A stretch of 10,699 nucleotides of DNA from an uncultured Desulfuromonas sp. (GCA_937982495.1 CALJLX010000333.1:1-10699), one strand, 5' to 3'. Shown: positions 1 to 6,866, numbered from the stretch's first letter. Notes: generated by a model not told the origin, from the sequence alone. Numbers and translations are program-made.

Positions 1-50
1 GGCGCCCACCGAGATCTACACTCTTTCCCTACACGACGCTCTTCCGATCT
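1..50 (+). other. Illumina P5/Read 1 adapter (sequencing artefact)
   Basis: Bases 6-50 match the Illumina P5 plus TruSeq Read 1 primer tail exactly, ending in CTCTTCCGATCT at 39-50. Bases 1-5 continue the P5 sequence with one mismatch at base 5 (C instead of A). Genomic sequence begins at 51. The adapter is read in the orientation expected when untrimmed adapter is assembled onto a contig end. Read on the minus strand, it has no stop in the frame of the upstream sirtuin gene, so automatic gene calling would add the false tail RSEERRVGKECRSRWA to that protein. This stretch should be trimmed. Confidence 0.98.
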
Positions 51-851
51 GGTGAGTCCTTCCAAGGCGCCGGTGGCGATGGAGATGTGCGGCGAGCGGA
101 TATGGGGTTCGCGGGGATTGATGCGAACCACCGTCGCATTCCCGCGTTCGCCGAGGCGCTCGCTGGTGTAACGGATGGTGGGGATGGCGCCGCCGGCGCC
201 CATTTCGATGATCGCCAGGCGCTGCTTGCGGTGCTGTTCGAGGAAGATGTCGAAGCGCATCTGCTGGCCGTGGCTGCGCCCGCCGATCCAGGAGAAGTCG
301 CTGAACATGAGAATGTTGGGGCGGGCGACGCCGCCGCAGCGGGGGCAGAGGGGAATGTGCCCGGCGCGCATGGTTTCGAAATCGATGGGAATTTCTTCCC
401 GATTGTTCCAGATCGCCGAGGAGCAGGGAGTGAGGCATTGCAGGTGGTGGATGGAGCCGTGGACTTCGAGCATCTGCTCCTCGGCGAAACCGGCCTTCTG
501 GAACTGGCCGTCGACGTTGGAGGTGACGACGAAGGTGTCGAGCTCGAAACGCTCGGCCCATTGCCGCAGCAGGTGAAAACCGGCATGGGGGACGGTACTC
601 CGGTAGAGATTGGCGCGATGGCCGTAGAAGCCCCAGCCGAAAGCCGGATCGCGGTGGAAATGGGCGGGGTTGGCGGCGTCGACGAAGCTCAGGCCGAGCC
701 TTTCGTACATGGGATAGGCCTTCCAGAAGCCCTGATCGCCGCGAAAGTCGGGCAGCCCCGAATCGACCCCCATCCCCGCCCCGGCGGTAATGACCAGCGC
801 CTCGGCAGTTCGCACCGCCTCGGCCGCCCGTTGAAAGAGTTCCGAATTCAT
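51..851 (-). CDS. Sir2-family NAD-dependent protein deacetylase, C-terminus truncated by adapter
   Basis: Sirtuin-type protein of at least 267 residues; sirtuins remove acyl groups from lysines using NAD+. The ATG at 851 has GGAGG five bases upstream. Visible motifs: Rossmann/NAD loop GAGMGVDSGLPDFRG (residues 24-38), TSNVDGQFQKAG (110-121), catalytic-type His131 in VHGS, and a zinc site formed by C139/C143 (CX3C) and C169/C172 (CPRC). The usual GAGxS serine is Gly28, and the usual GTS nucleotide motif is replaced by EMGAGGAIPTIR, so this belongs to an atypical bacterial Sir2 branch whose activity (deacetylase, other deacylase or ADP-ribosyl transfer) cannot be fixed from sequence. It is the last gene of the minus-strand cluster, 47 bases after the deacylase gene. 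The frame stays open into the adapter, so the true C-terminus and stop are missing. Confidence 0.9.
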
Positions 852-876
852 CCCGCCCTCCTCGATAAGGGTTTTG

Positions 877-899
877 CCTTCAGTCTTCAGCCTTCAGCC
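877..899 (-). repeat. Short heptad tandem repeat between ybaK and sir2 genes
   Basis: Three head-to-tail 7-base units (CCTTCAG, TCTTCAG, CCTTCAG on the plus strand; CTGAAGG-type on the minus strand) plus a partial fourth fill most of the 47-base gap between two co-directional genes. The repeat starts at the stop codon of the deacylase gene. No hairpin or T-run accompanies it, so it is not an obvious terminator. It may be a slippage-prone microsatellite. Confidence 0.6.
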
Positions 900-1381
900 T
901 AAATCCCCACCCGCACCAACGTTGGCTGCAGCACCCGGATCAGTTCGCCGGGCTCAAGCCCGATGAGAAAGCCGCGCTTGCCGCCGTTGATGTAGATGCG
1001 CGGCAGCTCGGCGATGGTTTCCTCCAGATAGACCGGCATCGCCTTGCGCGTGGCGAAGGGGGAGGTGCCGCCGACCTGATAGCCCGAATGCTTGTCCGCC
1101 GTCGCCGGCGCGCAGGGGGAGACGGTCTTGCAGCCGATCTGGCGGGCCAGTTCCTTGGTCGAGACCTGGCGGTCGCCGTGCATCAGCACGATGAGCGGCC
1201 GGGCCGCCTCATCCTCCATCACCAGGGTTTTGATAACGGCGTGTTCATCGACGCCCAGTTCCCGCGAGGAGACGGCGGTGCCGCCCTTCTCCTCGTAGGC
1301 GTAGAGATGTTCGGTGAAGGCCGTCTTTTTCTCCCGCAGCAGGCGGATCGCCGGAGTGACGGGAAATTTCTCCTTGGCCAT
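899..1381 (-). CDS. ybaK: YbaK/EbsC-family Cys-tRNA(Pro)/Cys-tRNA(Cys) deacylase
   Basis: A 160-residue cytoplasmic protein of the YbaK/ProX/EbsC fold, matching the family's usual size. Members hydrolyse mischarged Cys-tRNA(Pro), a trans-editing step that corrects prolyl-tRNA synthetase errors. Visible support: the start MAKEKFPVTPAIRLL, the family-typical VIKTLVM segment carrying Lys51 (equivalent to the key lysine of YbaK), and the conserved GYQVGGTSPFATRKAMPVY block at about residues 100-118, where YbaK proteins have GYxxGGxSPxxxK. The ATG at 1381 is preceded by AGGAA at a good distance. The gene starts 8 bases after the rhomboid stop codon, so the two are almost certainly co-transcribed. 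The specificity for Cys-tRNA(Pro) is taken from the family; other INS-superfamily editing activities are possible. Confidence 0.93.
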   Translation of the reverse strand: MAKEKFPVTPAIRLLREKKTAFTEHLYAYEEKGGTAVSSRELGVDEHAVIKTLVMEDEAARPLIVLMHGDRQVSTKELARQIGCKTVSPCAPATADKHSGYQVGGTSPFATRKAMPVYLEETIAELPRIYINGGKRGFLIGLEPGELIRVLQPTLVRVGI

Positions 1382-1389
1382 GATCGTTC

Positions 1390-2202
1390 CTAATTCGCGG
1401 CGCCGGCGATGGAGAGCGCCAGCATGAGCAGACTATAGCCGATGGCCGCCAGGCAGGCCAGGGCGAGCAGGTTGAAAAACTTCGCCGCCGGGCTGTTGGG
1501 CAGGTAGCGCAGGGGCATGACCAGGCCGAGGGCGGCGCCGCCGAGGGCGCCGCCGAGATGTCCGGCGTTGTCGGCGCCGACCAGCAGGCCGAAAAGAAAG
1601 GCGTAGACCGCCCAGCGGAACATGAAATCGCGGATGTAGCGGCCCGGCTGGCCGAGGCGGTGATAGTAGGCGACGGCAAAGCCGATGAGGCCGAAGAGCG
1701 AGCCGGAAGCGCCTACCACCGGCGTCATGGGATGCCAGAAGTAGCCGAGGATCGTGGCGGTCAGCGCGGTCAGGGTGTAGAGGACCAGGAAGCGCGCTTT
1801 GCCCAGTTCCGATTCGATGAGCGGCCCGACCTGATGCAGCACCATCATGTTGAAGCCGATGTGCAGGATGCCGCCGTGGGTGAAGGCGTAGGTCAGGCAG
1901 CGCCACCACTCCCCCTGCTGCAGGACCAGCGGCCAGAACTGGCCGCCCCAGTGGATCAGCAGTTGGGTCGGCGGCGCCAGCAGCACCCGGCCACCGAGGC
2001 CGAGGGCGGTACCCTGAACGATCATCAGCGAGAAGAGGATGAGATTGCCGACGAGAATCAGTTTGCTCAGGGAAAAGGCCGCGCCGCCGCTGGTCGGTTG
2101 CCCCTTGAGCAGGCTCTTGAAGTCCCGCTCCCAACGCATGATCCGCCACTGCCAGCGGGTGCCGTTCATCCCCAGTCCGTCGAAAAAGCGTTTCCAGTCC
2201 AA
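1390..2202 (-). CDS. Rhomboid-family intramembrane serine protease
   Basis: Polytopic inner-membrane protein (270 residues from the chosen start) of the rhomboid family, which cleaves substrates within or next to the membrane. Numbering from the TTG at 2202: the HIGFN segment with Asn118, the catalytic serine motif GASGSLFG with Ser166, and the catalytic histidine in NAGHLGG (His215), the classic Ser-His dyad. About six or more hydrophobic segments follow a basic, Trp-rich cytosolic N-terminus (DWKRFFDGLG...RWQWRIMRWER). Start choice: the frame is open upstream to a TTG at 2262, but that codon falls inside the likely promoter. The TTG at 2202 has AAGGAAGG about 11 bases upstream. An ATG at 2169 is a further option without a clear ribosome site. 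It heads the minus-strand cluster. Its substrate is unknown. Confidence 0.9.
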   Translation of the reverse strand: MDWKRFFDGLGMNGTRWQWRIMRWERDFKSLLKGQPTSGGAAFSLSKLILVGNLILFSLMIVQGTALGLGGRVLLAPPTQLLIHWGGQFWPLVLQQGEWWRCLTYAFTHGGILHIGFNMMVLHQVGPLIESELGKARFLVLYTLTALTATILGYFWHPMTPVVGASGSLFGLIGFAVAYYHRLGQPGRYIRDFMFRWAVYAFLFGLLVGADNAGHLGGALGGAALGLVMPLRYLPNSPAAKFFNLLALACLAAIGYSLLMLALSIAGAAN

Positions 2203-2378
2203 AAGAAAAAGTTCCTTCCTTGATAAGTGAATTGTTTCGAAAATATTGCAGAAACGCTCCAAAGGTTCAAGCTTTTCCGGGCAGGGAAGACTTGAATTCG
2301 CCCTTTGAATTGTGCAAACTTACATTTTGGATTTAAAGACATTCATTGGATTCGGATGTCGTTGTCGGAGGATTCTTC
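2203..2378. other. Divergent intergenic region between two operons
   Basis: This AT-richer gap separates the minus-strand rhomboid cluster from the plus-strand aldehyde operon and must hold promoters for both. The minus-strand promoter is annotated separately. For the plus strand there are two direct copies of TTGAATT (2292-2298 and 2305-2311), either of which could supply a -35 element or an operator half-site. No well-matched -10 box follows at the right distance, so no plus-strand promoter is called. No hairpin or RNA gene was seen. Confidence 0.5.
2242..2270 (-). promoter_or_regulatory. Putative sigma-70-type promoter for the rhomboid-ybaK-sir2 cluster
   Basis: On the minus strand, TTGAAC (2270-2265) and AATATT (2247-2242) are separated by exactly 17 bases; each matches the -35/-10 consensus at four of six bases. 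Initiation would fall near 2235, about 30 bases before the TTG start at 2202. This arrangement argues against the longer reading frame starting at 2262. Confidence 0.45.
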
Positions 2379-2603
2379 ATGCATATTGTCGTCAGACTTC
2401 ACGGTTCCTTCCGGGTGGGGCGCTTTCGCGAGGAACTTCGCCCCTACCCTGAAGGGACTACGGCGGCGCAGGTGGTGCTCGATCTCGATATCCCGCTGAA
2501 CCAGCCGGACATCGTCATCGTCAACGACGAGCGCGCCACCCTCGACCGGGTGCTGCGCGACGGCGATCTGCTCGCCCTCTTTCCCCTGGTGGCCGGCGGC
2601 TAG
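2379..2603 (+). CDS. ThiS/MoaD-like ubiquitin-fold sulfur carrier protein
   Basis: A 74-residue beta-grasp protein. The start MHIVVRLHGSFR and the C-terminal part IVIVNDERATLDRVLRDGDLLALFPLVAGG are typical of MoaD/ThiS, including the obligatory Gly-Gly end (residues 73-74) that is adenylated and thiocarboxylated to deliver sulfur. The ATG at 2379 is chosen over an upstream in-frame start because GGAGG (2367-2371) lies 7 bases before it and the protein then begins with the first beta strand. It lies 47 bases before an AOR-family gene. MoaD-like genes are commonly found beside tungsten or molybdenum oxidoreductases, so a role in making the dithiolene of the pterin cofactor is the best inference. 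A ThiS or other sulfur-relay role is not excluded. Confidence 0.88.
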   Translation: MHIVVRLHGSFRVGRFREELRPYPEGTTAAQVVLDLDIPLNQPDIVIVNDERATLDRVLRDGDLLALFPLVAGG

Positions 2604-2650
2604 CCCGCTCTATCGATTTTCAGCCCTTTTCTCCGTTGCGAGGTGTGCCC

Positions 2651-4480
2651 ATGCGCATTGAAACGAACGATCCGGTCTCCAATCCTTCGCGGATTTCCTA
2701 CCATCGCTGCACCGTCGATCTGGCCGACGGCAAAATGGTTTTCGAGGATGTTCCCTGCGCCAACCTGGAAGATGTGCTGGGCGGTTTCGGGCGCTCCTTT
2801 CAACTGCTGGCCGAGCGGCAAATCCGCGAGGCCTATTGCCTGGAAAATCCCCTGATCGTCAACACCGGCCTCTTGACCGGTTCGGCGATCATGACCGGAA
2901 TGCGCACCTATTTTTCCGGCTACAGCCCCCTCAAGCATTCGGACCGGGGACTGCCGGCCGCCATGTGGTCGGCCTCCAGCGGCAAATTCGGCTACAAGCT
3001 GAAGTGGACCGGGTTGGATGAGATCATTTTCGAGCACTGCTCGCCGACCCCGGTCTACGCGGTGATTTCCGAAAGCGACCAGGGGCCGAGGCTGGAACTG
3101 AAACCGGCCGGGCACCTGCTCGGGCTGACCACCCACGAGAAGATCATGGCCCTGCGCCGGGAGTACCCCGACGCCCACTTCGCCGCCATCGGTCCGGCCG
3201 GGGAGAATTATCGCGCCAACTACATGGGGGCGGTGGCCCTGAGCACCGAGAACCAGCTCAAAAGCGGCGACGACAAGTGTCGCTTCGCCGGGCGCGGGGG
3301 CATGGGCAGCCTGATGGGCTACAAGAACCTCATCGCCCTGGTGGCGCAAAGCCGCGACAAGCTCGACAAGCCGACGGCGGAGATCGCCGCCATCAACAAG
3401 GAGATCGTCCACGGCGGCGGCTCGACCCGCTTCCAACCCATCGCCCAGGGAGGCAACGGTGGCACCTGGGCCTCCTACGAGGTGTTGCAGGCCTTTTACG
3501 CCGTGCCCGAGAACAACTTTCAGCCCAAGGGGAACGACGGAGTCGAACAGGTCTTTCGCGAAAACGTGGTCAAGGATCTGGAGGTCGCTTCGGCCGGCTG
3601 TTTCCGCTGCGGCATCCGCTGCCACAACAACATCTACCGGCGTGAGCCGAATGGCGGCAAGGGGGAGTTCCTCGCCAAGTTCGATTTCGAGCCCCTCAAC
3701 CTGCTCGGCACCAACCTCGGCCTGCACCATGGGGCGAAGGCCGGGGAGCTGATCCAGATGGCCGACAATCTCGGCATGGATGCCATCTCTCTCGGCACCA
3801 CCATCGCCTACGTGCTCGACTACAACCAGCGCCATCCGGAGAAGCCGATCCTCAACGGCGCCACCTTCGGCGAGCTGGATAAAATCAAGGAACTGATCCG
3901 CCTGGCCGGAACCGGCCAGGCGCCGGAGATCGGCGGCGGCTCCAAACGGCTGTCCCGGCGACTGGGCGAGTCCGGCTACGCCATCCAGGTCAAGGGGCTG
4001 GAACTTCCCGCCTACCTGCCGGAAACCAATCCCGGTTATCCCTGGGCCATCGCCGGCGGGCACATGTCCATGGGTACCTACCTGCTGCTGGTGCGTCAAG
4101 GCAAGACCGATCTCGACTACTGGGTCGACGCCATCACCAAGACCGGCCTGCTCATCGTCGGCTACGACATGATCGGTCTGTGCAAGTTCGTCGGGGTGCC
4201 CATCGACCATCCCCTCATTGTCCGCGCCGTCAAGGAGGCGACCGGCCTCGACGTGACCTCCGAAGAGCTCAACGCCGCCGTGCGCCGCGCCTTTCTCCTG
4301 GGGCTGGCCCTGGAGCGGCGGCAAGGGTATGAAAAATCGGAATATGTGCTGCCGTCCATGGTTTTCGATCAGCCCAACCCCAACGTCAAGCTGCCCAAGT
4401 TCATCACCCGGGAATTTTTCGCGGCGCTGCAAGAGCGGGTGTGGTCGGTTTTTGACGCGGAATTGCCCAAGCTTTCCTGA
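2651..4480 (+). CDS. Aldehyde:ferredoxin oxidoreductase (AOR) family tungsten/molybdenum enzyme
   Basis: A 609-residue protein, the normal AOR size. AORs oxidise aldehydes to carboxylates with ferredoxin (or run in reverse, reducing acids) using a bis-pterin tungsten cofactor and one [4Fe-4S] cluster. Visible features: the pterin/phosphate-binding segment RFAGRGGMGSLMGYKN (residues 211-226), the cluster ligands in CFRCGIRC (C317, C320, C324), and the fourth ligand C511 in DMIGLC, matching the family DxxGLC motif. No signal peptide or Tat motif is present, so it should be cytoplasmic. The ATG at 2651 has GAGGTG five bases upstream; an in-frame TTG at 2636 lacks a ribosome site. It sits between the MoaD-like gene and an aldehyde dehydrogenase gene, with only 24 bases to the latter. 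Tungsten rather than molybdenum, and the aldehyde used, are inferred from the family. Confidence 0.94.
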   Translation: MRIETNDPVSNPSRISYHRCTVDLADGKMVFEDVPCANLEDVLGGFGRSFQLLAERQIREAYCLENPLIVNTGLLTGSAIMTGMRTYFSGYSPLKHSDRGLPAAMWSASSGKFGYKLKWTGLDEIIFEHCSPTPVYAVISESDQGPRLELKPAGHLLGLTTHEKIMALRREYPDAHFAAIGPAGENYRANYMGAVALSTENQLKSGDDKCRFAGRGGMGSLMGYKNLIALVAQSRDKLDKPTAEIAAINKEIVHGGGSTRFQPIAQGGNGGTWASYEVLQAFYAVPENNFQPKGNDGVEQVFRENVVKDLEVASAGCFRCGIRCHNNIYRREPNGGKGEFLAKFDFEPLNLLGTNLGLHHGAKAGELIQMADNLGMDAISLGTTIAYVLDYNQRHPEKPILNGATFGELDKIKELIRLAGTGQAPEIGGGSKRLSRRLGESGYAIQVKGLELPAYLPETNPGYPWAIAGGHMSMGTYLLLVRQGKTDLDYWVDAITKTGLLIVGYDMIGLCKFVGVPIDHPLIVRAVKEATGLDVTSEELNAAVRRAFLLGLALERRQGYEKSEYVLPSMVFDQPNPNVKLPKFITREFFAALQERVWSVFDAELPKLS

Positions 4481-4504
4481 TCTTTGACGAAAGGGCGAAT
4501 GACC

Positions 4505-6058
4505 ATGAGGATCACGGGACGGCAGCTGATCGACGGCGAGGAACTCGTTTCCTCCGATGAAACCTTCCAGGCCGTGAATCCCGCCGACGGGCGGGAGTTG
4601 GAGCCGCTTATCCACGAAGGCATGGCCCGGGATGTCGATCATGCGGCGAAAGCTGCCGAGCGCGATTTCGAAGCCTTCCGGAACGCCCCGGCGGAGCGGC
4701 GGGCGGTTTTGCTGGAGACCGTCGGCGAGGAGCTGCTGGCCCTGGGGGATGAACTGCTCGACCGGGCCGGGGCGGAAACCGGCCTGCCCCGGCCTCGCCT
4801 CGAAGGGGAACGGCTGCGGACGGTGAATCAGCTGCGACTCTTCGCGCAAGTCGTCAGGGACGGGGACTATCGCGGCATTCGCATCATCCCGGGCGACCCG
4901 GCCCGGACGCCGCTGCCCAAACCCGATCTGCGCCTGCGCTATCTCCCCCTGGGACCGGTGGCGGTCTTCGGCGCCGGCAATTTCCCCCTGGCCTTTTCCG
5001 TCGCCGGCGGCGACACCGCCTCGGCGCTGGCGGCGGGCTGGCCGGTGCTGGCCAAGGGGCATCCGGCGCATCCCGGCACCTCGGAGTTGGCCGGTCGGGC
5101 CATCGTCGCGGCCTTGCGTCGTTGCGATCTGCCGCCTGGGGTTTTTGCCCTGCTCCAGGGGAGTTCCCATCAGTTGGGCGCTTCCCTGGTGGTGCACCCG
5201 CTGGTGCGGGCGCTGGCTTTTACCGGTTCGTTCAAAGGGGGCCGGGCGCTTTTCAATCTGGCGGCGGCGCGGAACGAGCCGATTCCGGTCTTCGCCGAAA
5301 TGGGCAGCAGCAACCCGCTCTTTCTGCTCCCCGAAGCCCTGCGGGAGCGGGGAGGGGAGATCGCCGCCGGCTTCGTCGAAGCGCTGACCCTCGGGGTCGG
5401 GCAGTTCTGTACCAATCCGGGGCTGCTCTTCGCTGTCGCCGGGTCGGATCTGGAGGCTTTTGTCTCCCGGGTTGCCTCTCTCCTCGGGGAAAAGCCCGCC
5501 GGAGTCATGCTGCATCGGGGGATTCGCGAGACCTTTGTTTCCAATGTTAGTCACCGGTCCCGCATCGCGGGCGTTCGCTCGTTAGGGGAGGTGGGGGAAG
5601 CCGGCCCTGGCGCTTGTCTGGCCGCCCCGGTTCTCCTGCGCACGGATGCCGCCGCTTTTCATCGGGCGCGGGAACTGTCCGAGGAGATTTTCGGACCGGC
5701 GGCGGTGCTGGTCGAGTGCGCCGACCGGGAGGAGTTGTTGACCGCGGCCCGTCGGCTGCGCGGGCAATTGACCGCGACGTTGCACGGCACCGCCGGTGAT
5801 TTCGCCGCTTTTCCCGAATTGCCGGGAATTCTCGAAGGCAAGGCCGGACGCCTTGTCTGCAACGGCTTCCCCACCGGGGTGGAGGTCAGCCCGGCCATGG
5901 TCCATGGCGGTCCCTATCCGGCCACCACCGACAGCCGCTTCACCTCCGTCGGCACGGCGGCTATCCAGCGCTTTTTGCGCCCGGTCTGCTATCAGAACTT
6001 TCCCCCCGAACTGCTTCCCGAGGGCTTGGGGCTTTCCGCCGAAAGCCGTCCCGGGTAG
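4505..6058 (+). CDS. NADP-type aldehyde dehydrogenase, 2,5-dioxovalerate (alpha-ketoglutarate semialdehyde) dehydrogenase group
   Basis: A 517-residue cytoplasmic aldehyde dehydrogenase. Numbering from ATG 4505: catalytic-pocket Asn159 in FGAGNFPLAFSVAGGD, the FTGSFKGG cofactor segment, general-base Glu265 in FAEMGSSNP, and nucleophile Cys302 in GQFCTNPG. The C-terminal block HGGPYPATTDSRFTSVG followed by AAIQRFLRPVCYQNFP is characteristic of the alpha-ketoglutarate semialdehyde dehydrogenases of hydroxyproline, sugar-acid and pentose breakdown, usually NADP-preferring. Start: the ATG at 4505 has AAGGG (4491-4495) nine bases upstream; the ATG at 4499 is only three bases from it and less likely. 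No other gene of those sugar pathways is present, and the AOR gene lies 24 bases upstream, so the real substrate may be a different aldehyde shared with AOR. No terminator was found after the stop. Confidence 0.9.
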   Translation: MRITGRQLIDGEELVSSDETFQAVNPADGRELEPLIHEGMARDVDHAAKAAERDFEAFRNAPAERRAVLLETVGEELLALGDELLDRAGAETGLPRPRLEGERLRTVNQLRLFAQVVRDGDYRGIRIIPGDPARTPLPKPDLRLRYLPLGPVAVFGAGNFPLAFSVAGGDTASALAAGWPVLAKGHPAHPGTSELAGRAIVAALRRCDLPPGVFALLQGSSHQLGASLVVHPLVRALAFTGSFKGGRALFNLAAARNEPIPVFAEMGSSNPLFLLPEALRERGGEIAAGFVEALTLGVGQFCTNPGLLFAVAGSDLEAFVSRVASLLGEKPAGVMLHRGIRETFVSNVSHRSRIAGVRSLGEVGEAGPGACLAAPVLLRTDAAAFHRARELSEEIFGPAAVLVECADREELLTAARRLRGQLTATLHGTAGDFAAFPELPGILEGKAGRLVCNGFPTGVEVSPAMVHGGPYPATTDSRFTSVGTAAIQRFLRPVCYQNFPPELLPEGLGLSAESRPG

Positions 6059-6112
6059 GATATTCGGATTATATCTGTCTGAAATTATTTTATTTTTGAT
6101 GCCCGGCAAGGG

Positions 6113-6140
6113 TTGATTTTTGGGAAAATCGGGCTATTGT
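6113..6140 (+). promoter_or_regulatory. Putative sigma-70-type promoter of mscL
   Basis: TTGATT (6113-6118) and TATTGT (6135-6140) are spaced by 16 bases, each with four of six consensus bases. They lie about 48 bases before the mscL start, in the AT-rich gap after the aldehyde dehydrogenase gene. This suggests mscL can be transcribed separately from the upstream operon. Confidence 0.45.
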
Positions 6141-6187
6141 TTGCGCCGGGTCATTAATTCATTTCTATTTCAAAACTGGAGGTCCGT

Positions 6188-6613
6188 ATGTCACTGGTCA
6201 AGGAATTCAAGGAGTTCGCAGTCAAGGGCAATGCCGTGGACATGGCGGTCGGTATCATTGTCGGCGCGGCGTTCGGCAAGATCGTCACCTCGATCGTTAA
6301 CGACGTCATCATGCCCCCCATCGGCAAGCTGCTCGGCGGGGTCGATTTCACCGGTCTCTTCCTCAACCTGGGCAGCGAAACCTACGCGACTTTGGCCGAC
6401 GCCAAGGCGGCGGGCGCCGCGACTCTCAACTACGGAGCGTTCCTGCAGACCGTGGTCGACTTTATCATCGTGGCTTTTGCCGTCTTCATGCTGGTCAAGG
6501 GGATCAATTCCTTGCGCAAGAAGGAAGAAGCCGCTCCCGCCGAGCCGCCGGCACCACCGGAAGATGTGGTTTTGCTCCGGGAAATTCGCGACGCCCTGCA
6601 AAAACGGGGATAA
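6188..6613 (+). CDS. mscL: Large-conductance mechanosensitive channel MscL
   Basis: A 141-residue inner-membrane channel that opens under membrane tension and releases solutes during hypo-osmotic shock; it normally forms a homopentamer. The family signature KGNAVDMAVGIIVGAAFGKI (residues 13-32) lies at the start of the first membrane helix (about 15-45), followed by IMPPIG. A periplasmic loop spans about 50-78, and the second helix (about 82-105, FLQTVVDFIIVAFAVFMLVKGI) leads to a basic RKKE stop. The C-terminal cytoplasmic helix (EDVVLLREIRDALQKR) follows a Pro/Ala linker. Length and topology are standard. The ATG has GGAGG (6178-6182) five bases upstream. It appears to be a single-gene unit with its own promoter and terminator. 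Confidence 0.97.
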   Translation: MSLVKEFKEFAVKGNAVDMAVGIIVGAAFGKIVTSIVNDVIMPPIGKLLGGVDFTGLFLNLGSETYATLADAKAAGAATLNYGAFLQTVVDFIIVAFAVFMLVKGINSLRKKEEAAPAEPPAPPEDVVLLREIRDALQKRG

Positions 6614-6631
6614 TTCCCCCCCAGTTTTTTT
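6600..6631 (+). terminator. Rho-independent terminator after mscL
   Basis: AAAAACGGGG (6600-6609), overlapping the end of mscL, can pair with CCCC..A-GTTTTT (6616-6630) across a short AT loop with a small C/A bulge, and the stem runs into seven T residues (6625-6631). The stop codon of mscL lies in the loop side of the hairpin. The bulged base makes the fold slightly imperfect. Confidence 0.6.
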
Positions 6632-6658
6632 CCTCAGATTTCGCCTGCCGTAAACATT

Positions 6659-6695
6659 ACGCAACCGTGGTTGCAATAAGCAGCTGCGGTTGCGT
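6659..6695. promoter_or_regulatory. Nested GGTTGC palindromes, probable activator-binding site (UAS)
   Basis: Two overlapping inverted repeats share one arm. GCAACC-GT-GGTTGC (6661-6674) is a perfect 14-base palindrome. ACGCAACCG (6659-6667) is also perfectly complementary to CGGTTGCGT (6687-6695). The GGTTGC half-site therefore occurs at 6669-6674 and 6688-6693, with its complement at 6661-6666. The site lies about 200 bases upstream of the predicted sigma-54 start point, the usual distance for an enhancer-binding protein. An RNA hairpin or attenuator is an alternative, but no T-run follows. Confidence 0.55.
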
Positions 6696-6757
6696 ACCCC
6701 TCCCAAGCATTTCCCGCCCGTTTTTTTCGCATTTCTTCTCCCTGGCGGCGCAGCCCA

Positions 6758-6769
6758 GGTTGCGCAAAC
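6758..6769. promoter_or_regulatory. Third GGTTGC-type palindromic site
   Basis: GGTTGCGCAAAC is a near-perfect inverted repeat (core TTGCGCAA is perfect) made of the same half-site as the 6659-6695 element, here placed back to back. It lies about 100 bases upstream of the predicted sigma-54 start point. The recurrence of the half-site suggests one regulator binding at two places. Confidence 0.45.
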
Positions 6770-6810
6770 TGTTTGTTTGTTGACTTTAATTATTTAAAAA
6801 AATCGAAACA

Positions 6811-6823
6811 AATCAGCTACTTA
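6811..6823 (+). promoter_or_regulatory. Putative IHF-binding site
   Basis: AATCAGCTACTTA fits the IHF consensus WATCARNNNNTTR at all defined positions (it would be one off if the sixth base must be A). It sits in a strongly AT-rich tract (6780-6838) between the palindromes and the -24/-12 promoter, exactly where IHF bends DNA in sigma-54 promoters. Confidence 0.45.
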
Positions 6824-6840
6824 AATATTTTTTTCGGATT

Positions 6841-6855
6841 GGGCACTGTCTTTGC
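6841..6855 (+). promoter_or_regulatory. Sigma-54 (RpoN) -24/-12 promoter
   Basis: GGGCAC-TGTCT-TTGC matches the sigma-54 consensus TGGCAC-N5-TTGC with a single change at the first base. The invariant GG (6842-6843) and GC (6854-6855) are exactly 10 bases apart. Transcription would begin near 6867, leaving a leader of about 226 bases before the ATG at 7093. Expression would need an AAA+ enhancer-binding activator, for which the palindromes at 6659-6695 and 6758-6769 are candidates. Confidence 0.7.
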
Positions 6856-6866
6856 TCTATGTGGAG

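Noticed and set aside
87..902. 271-codon plus-strand frame opposite the sirtuin
   Set aside because: The minus strand carries intact sirtuin motifs in the only biologically sensible frame.
2294..2305. GAATTCGCCCTT, identical to the insert-flanking sequence of TOPO cloning vectors
   Set aside because: The bases on either side do not continue as any TOPO vector polylinker, and the site lies in a normal divergent promoter gap far from the contig edge. The 12-base match is best explained by chance.
2600..5554. Very long (984-codon) antisense open frame across the AOR and aldehyde dehydrogenase genes
   Set aside because: It is a by-product of strong GC bias at third codon positions in the two sense genes. 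Its translation is rich in Gly, Gln, Arg, His and Pro and shows no recognisable domain, and the sense strand carries clear catalytic motifs.
6780..6808. TTGACT at 6780-6785 as a sigma-70 -35 box
   Set aside because: No acceptable -10 hexamer follows at 15-18 bases, and the -24/-12 element downstream is a much better promoter.
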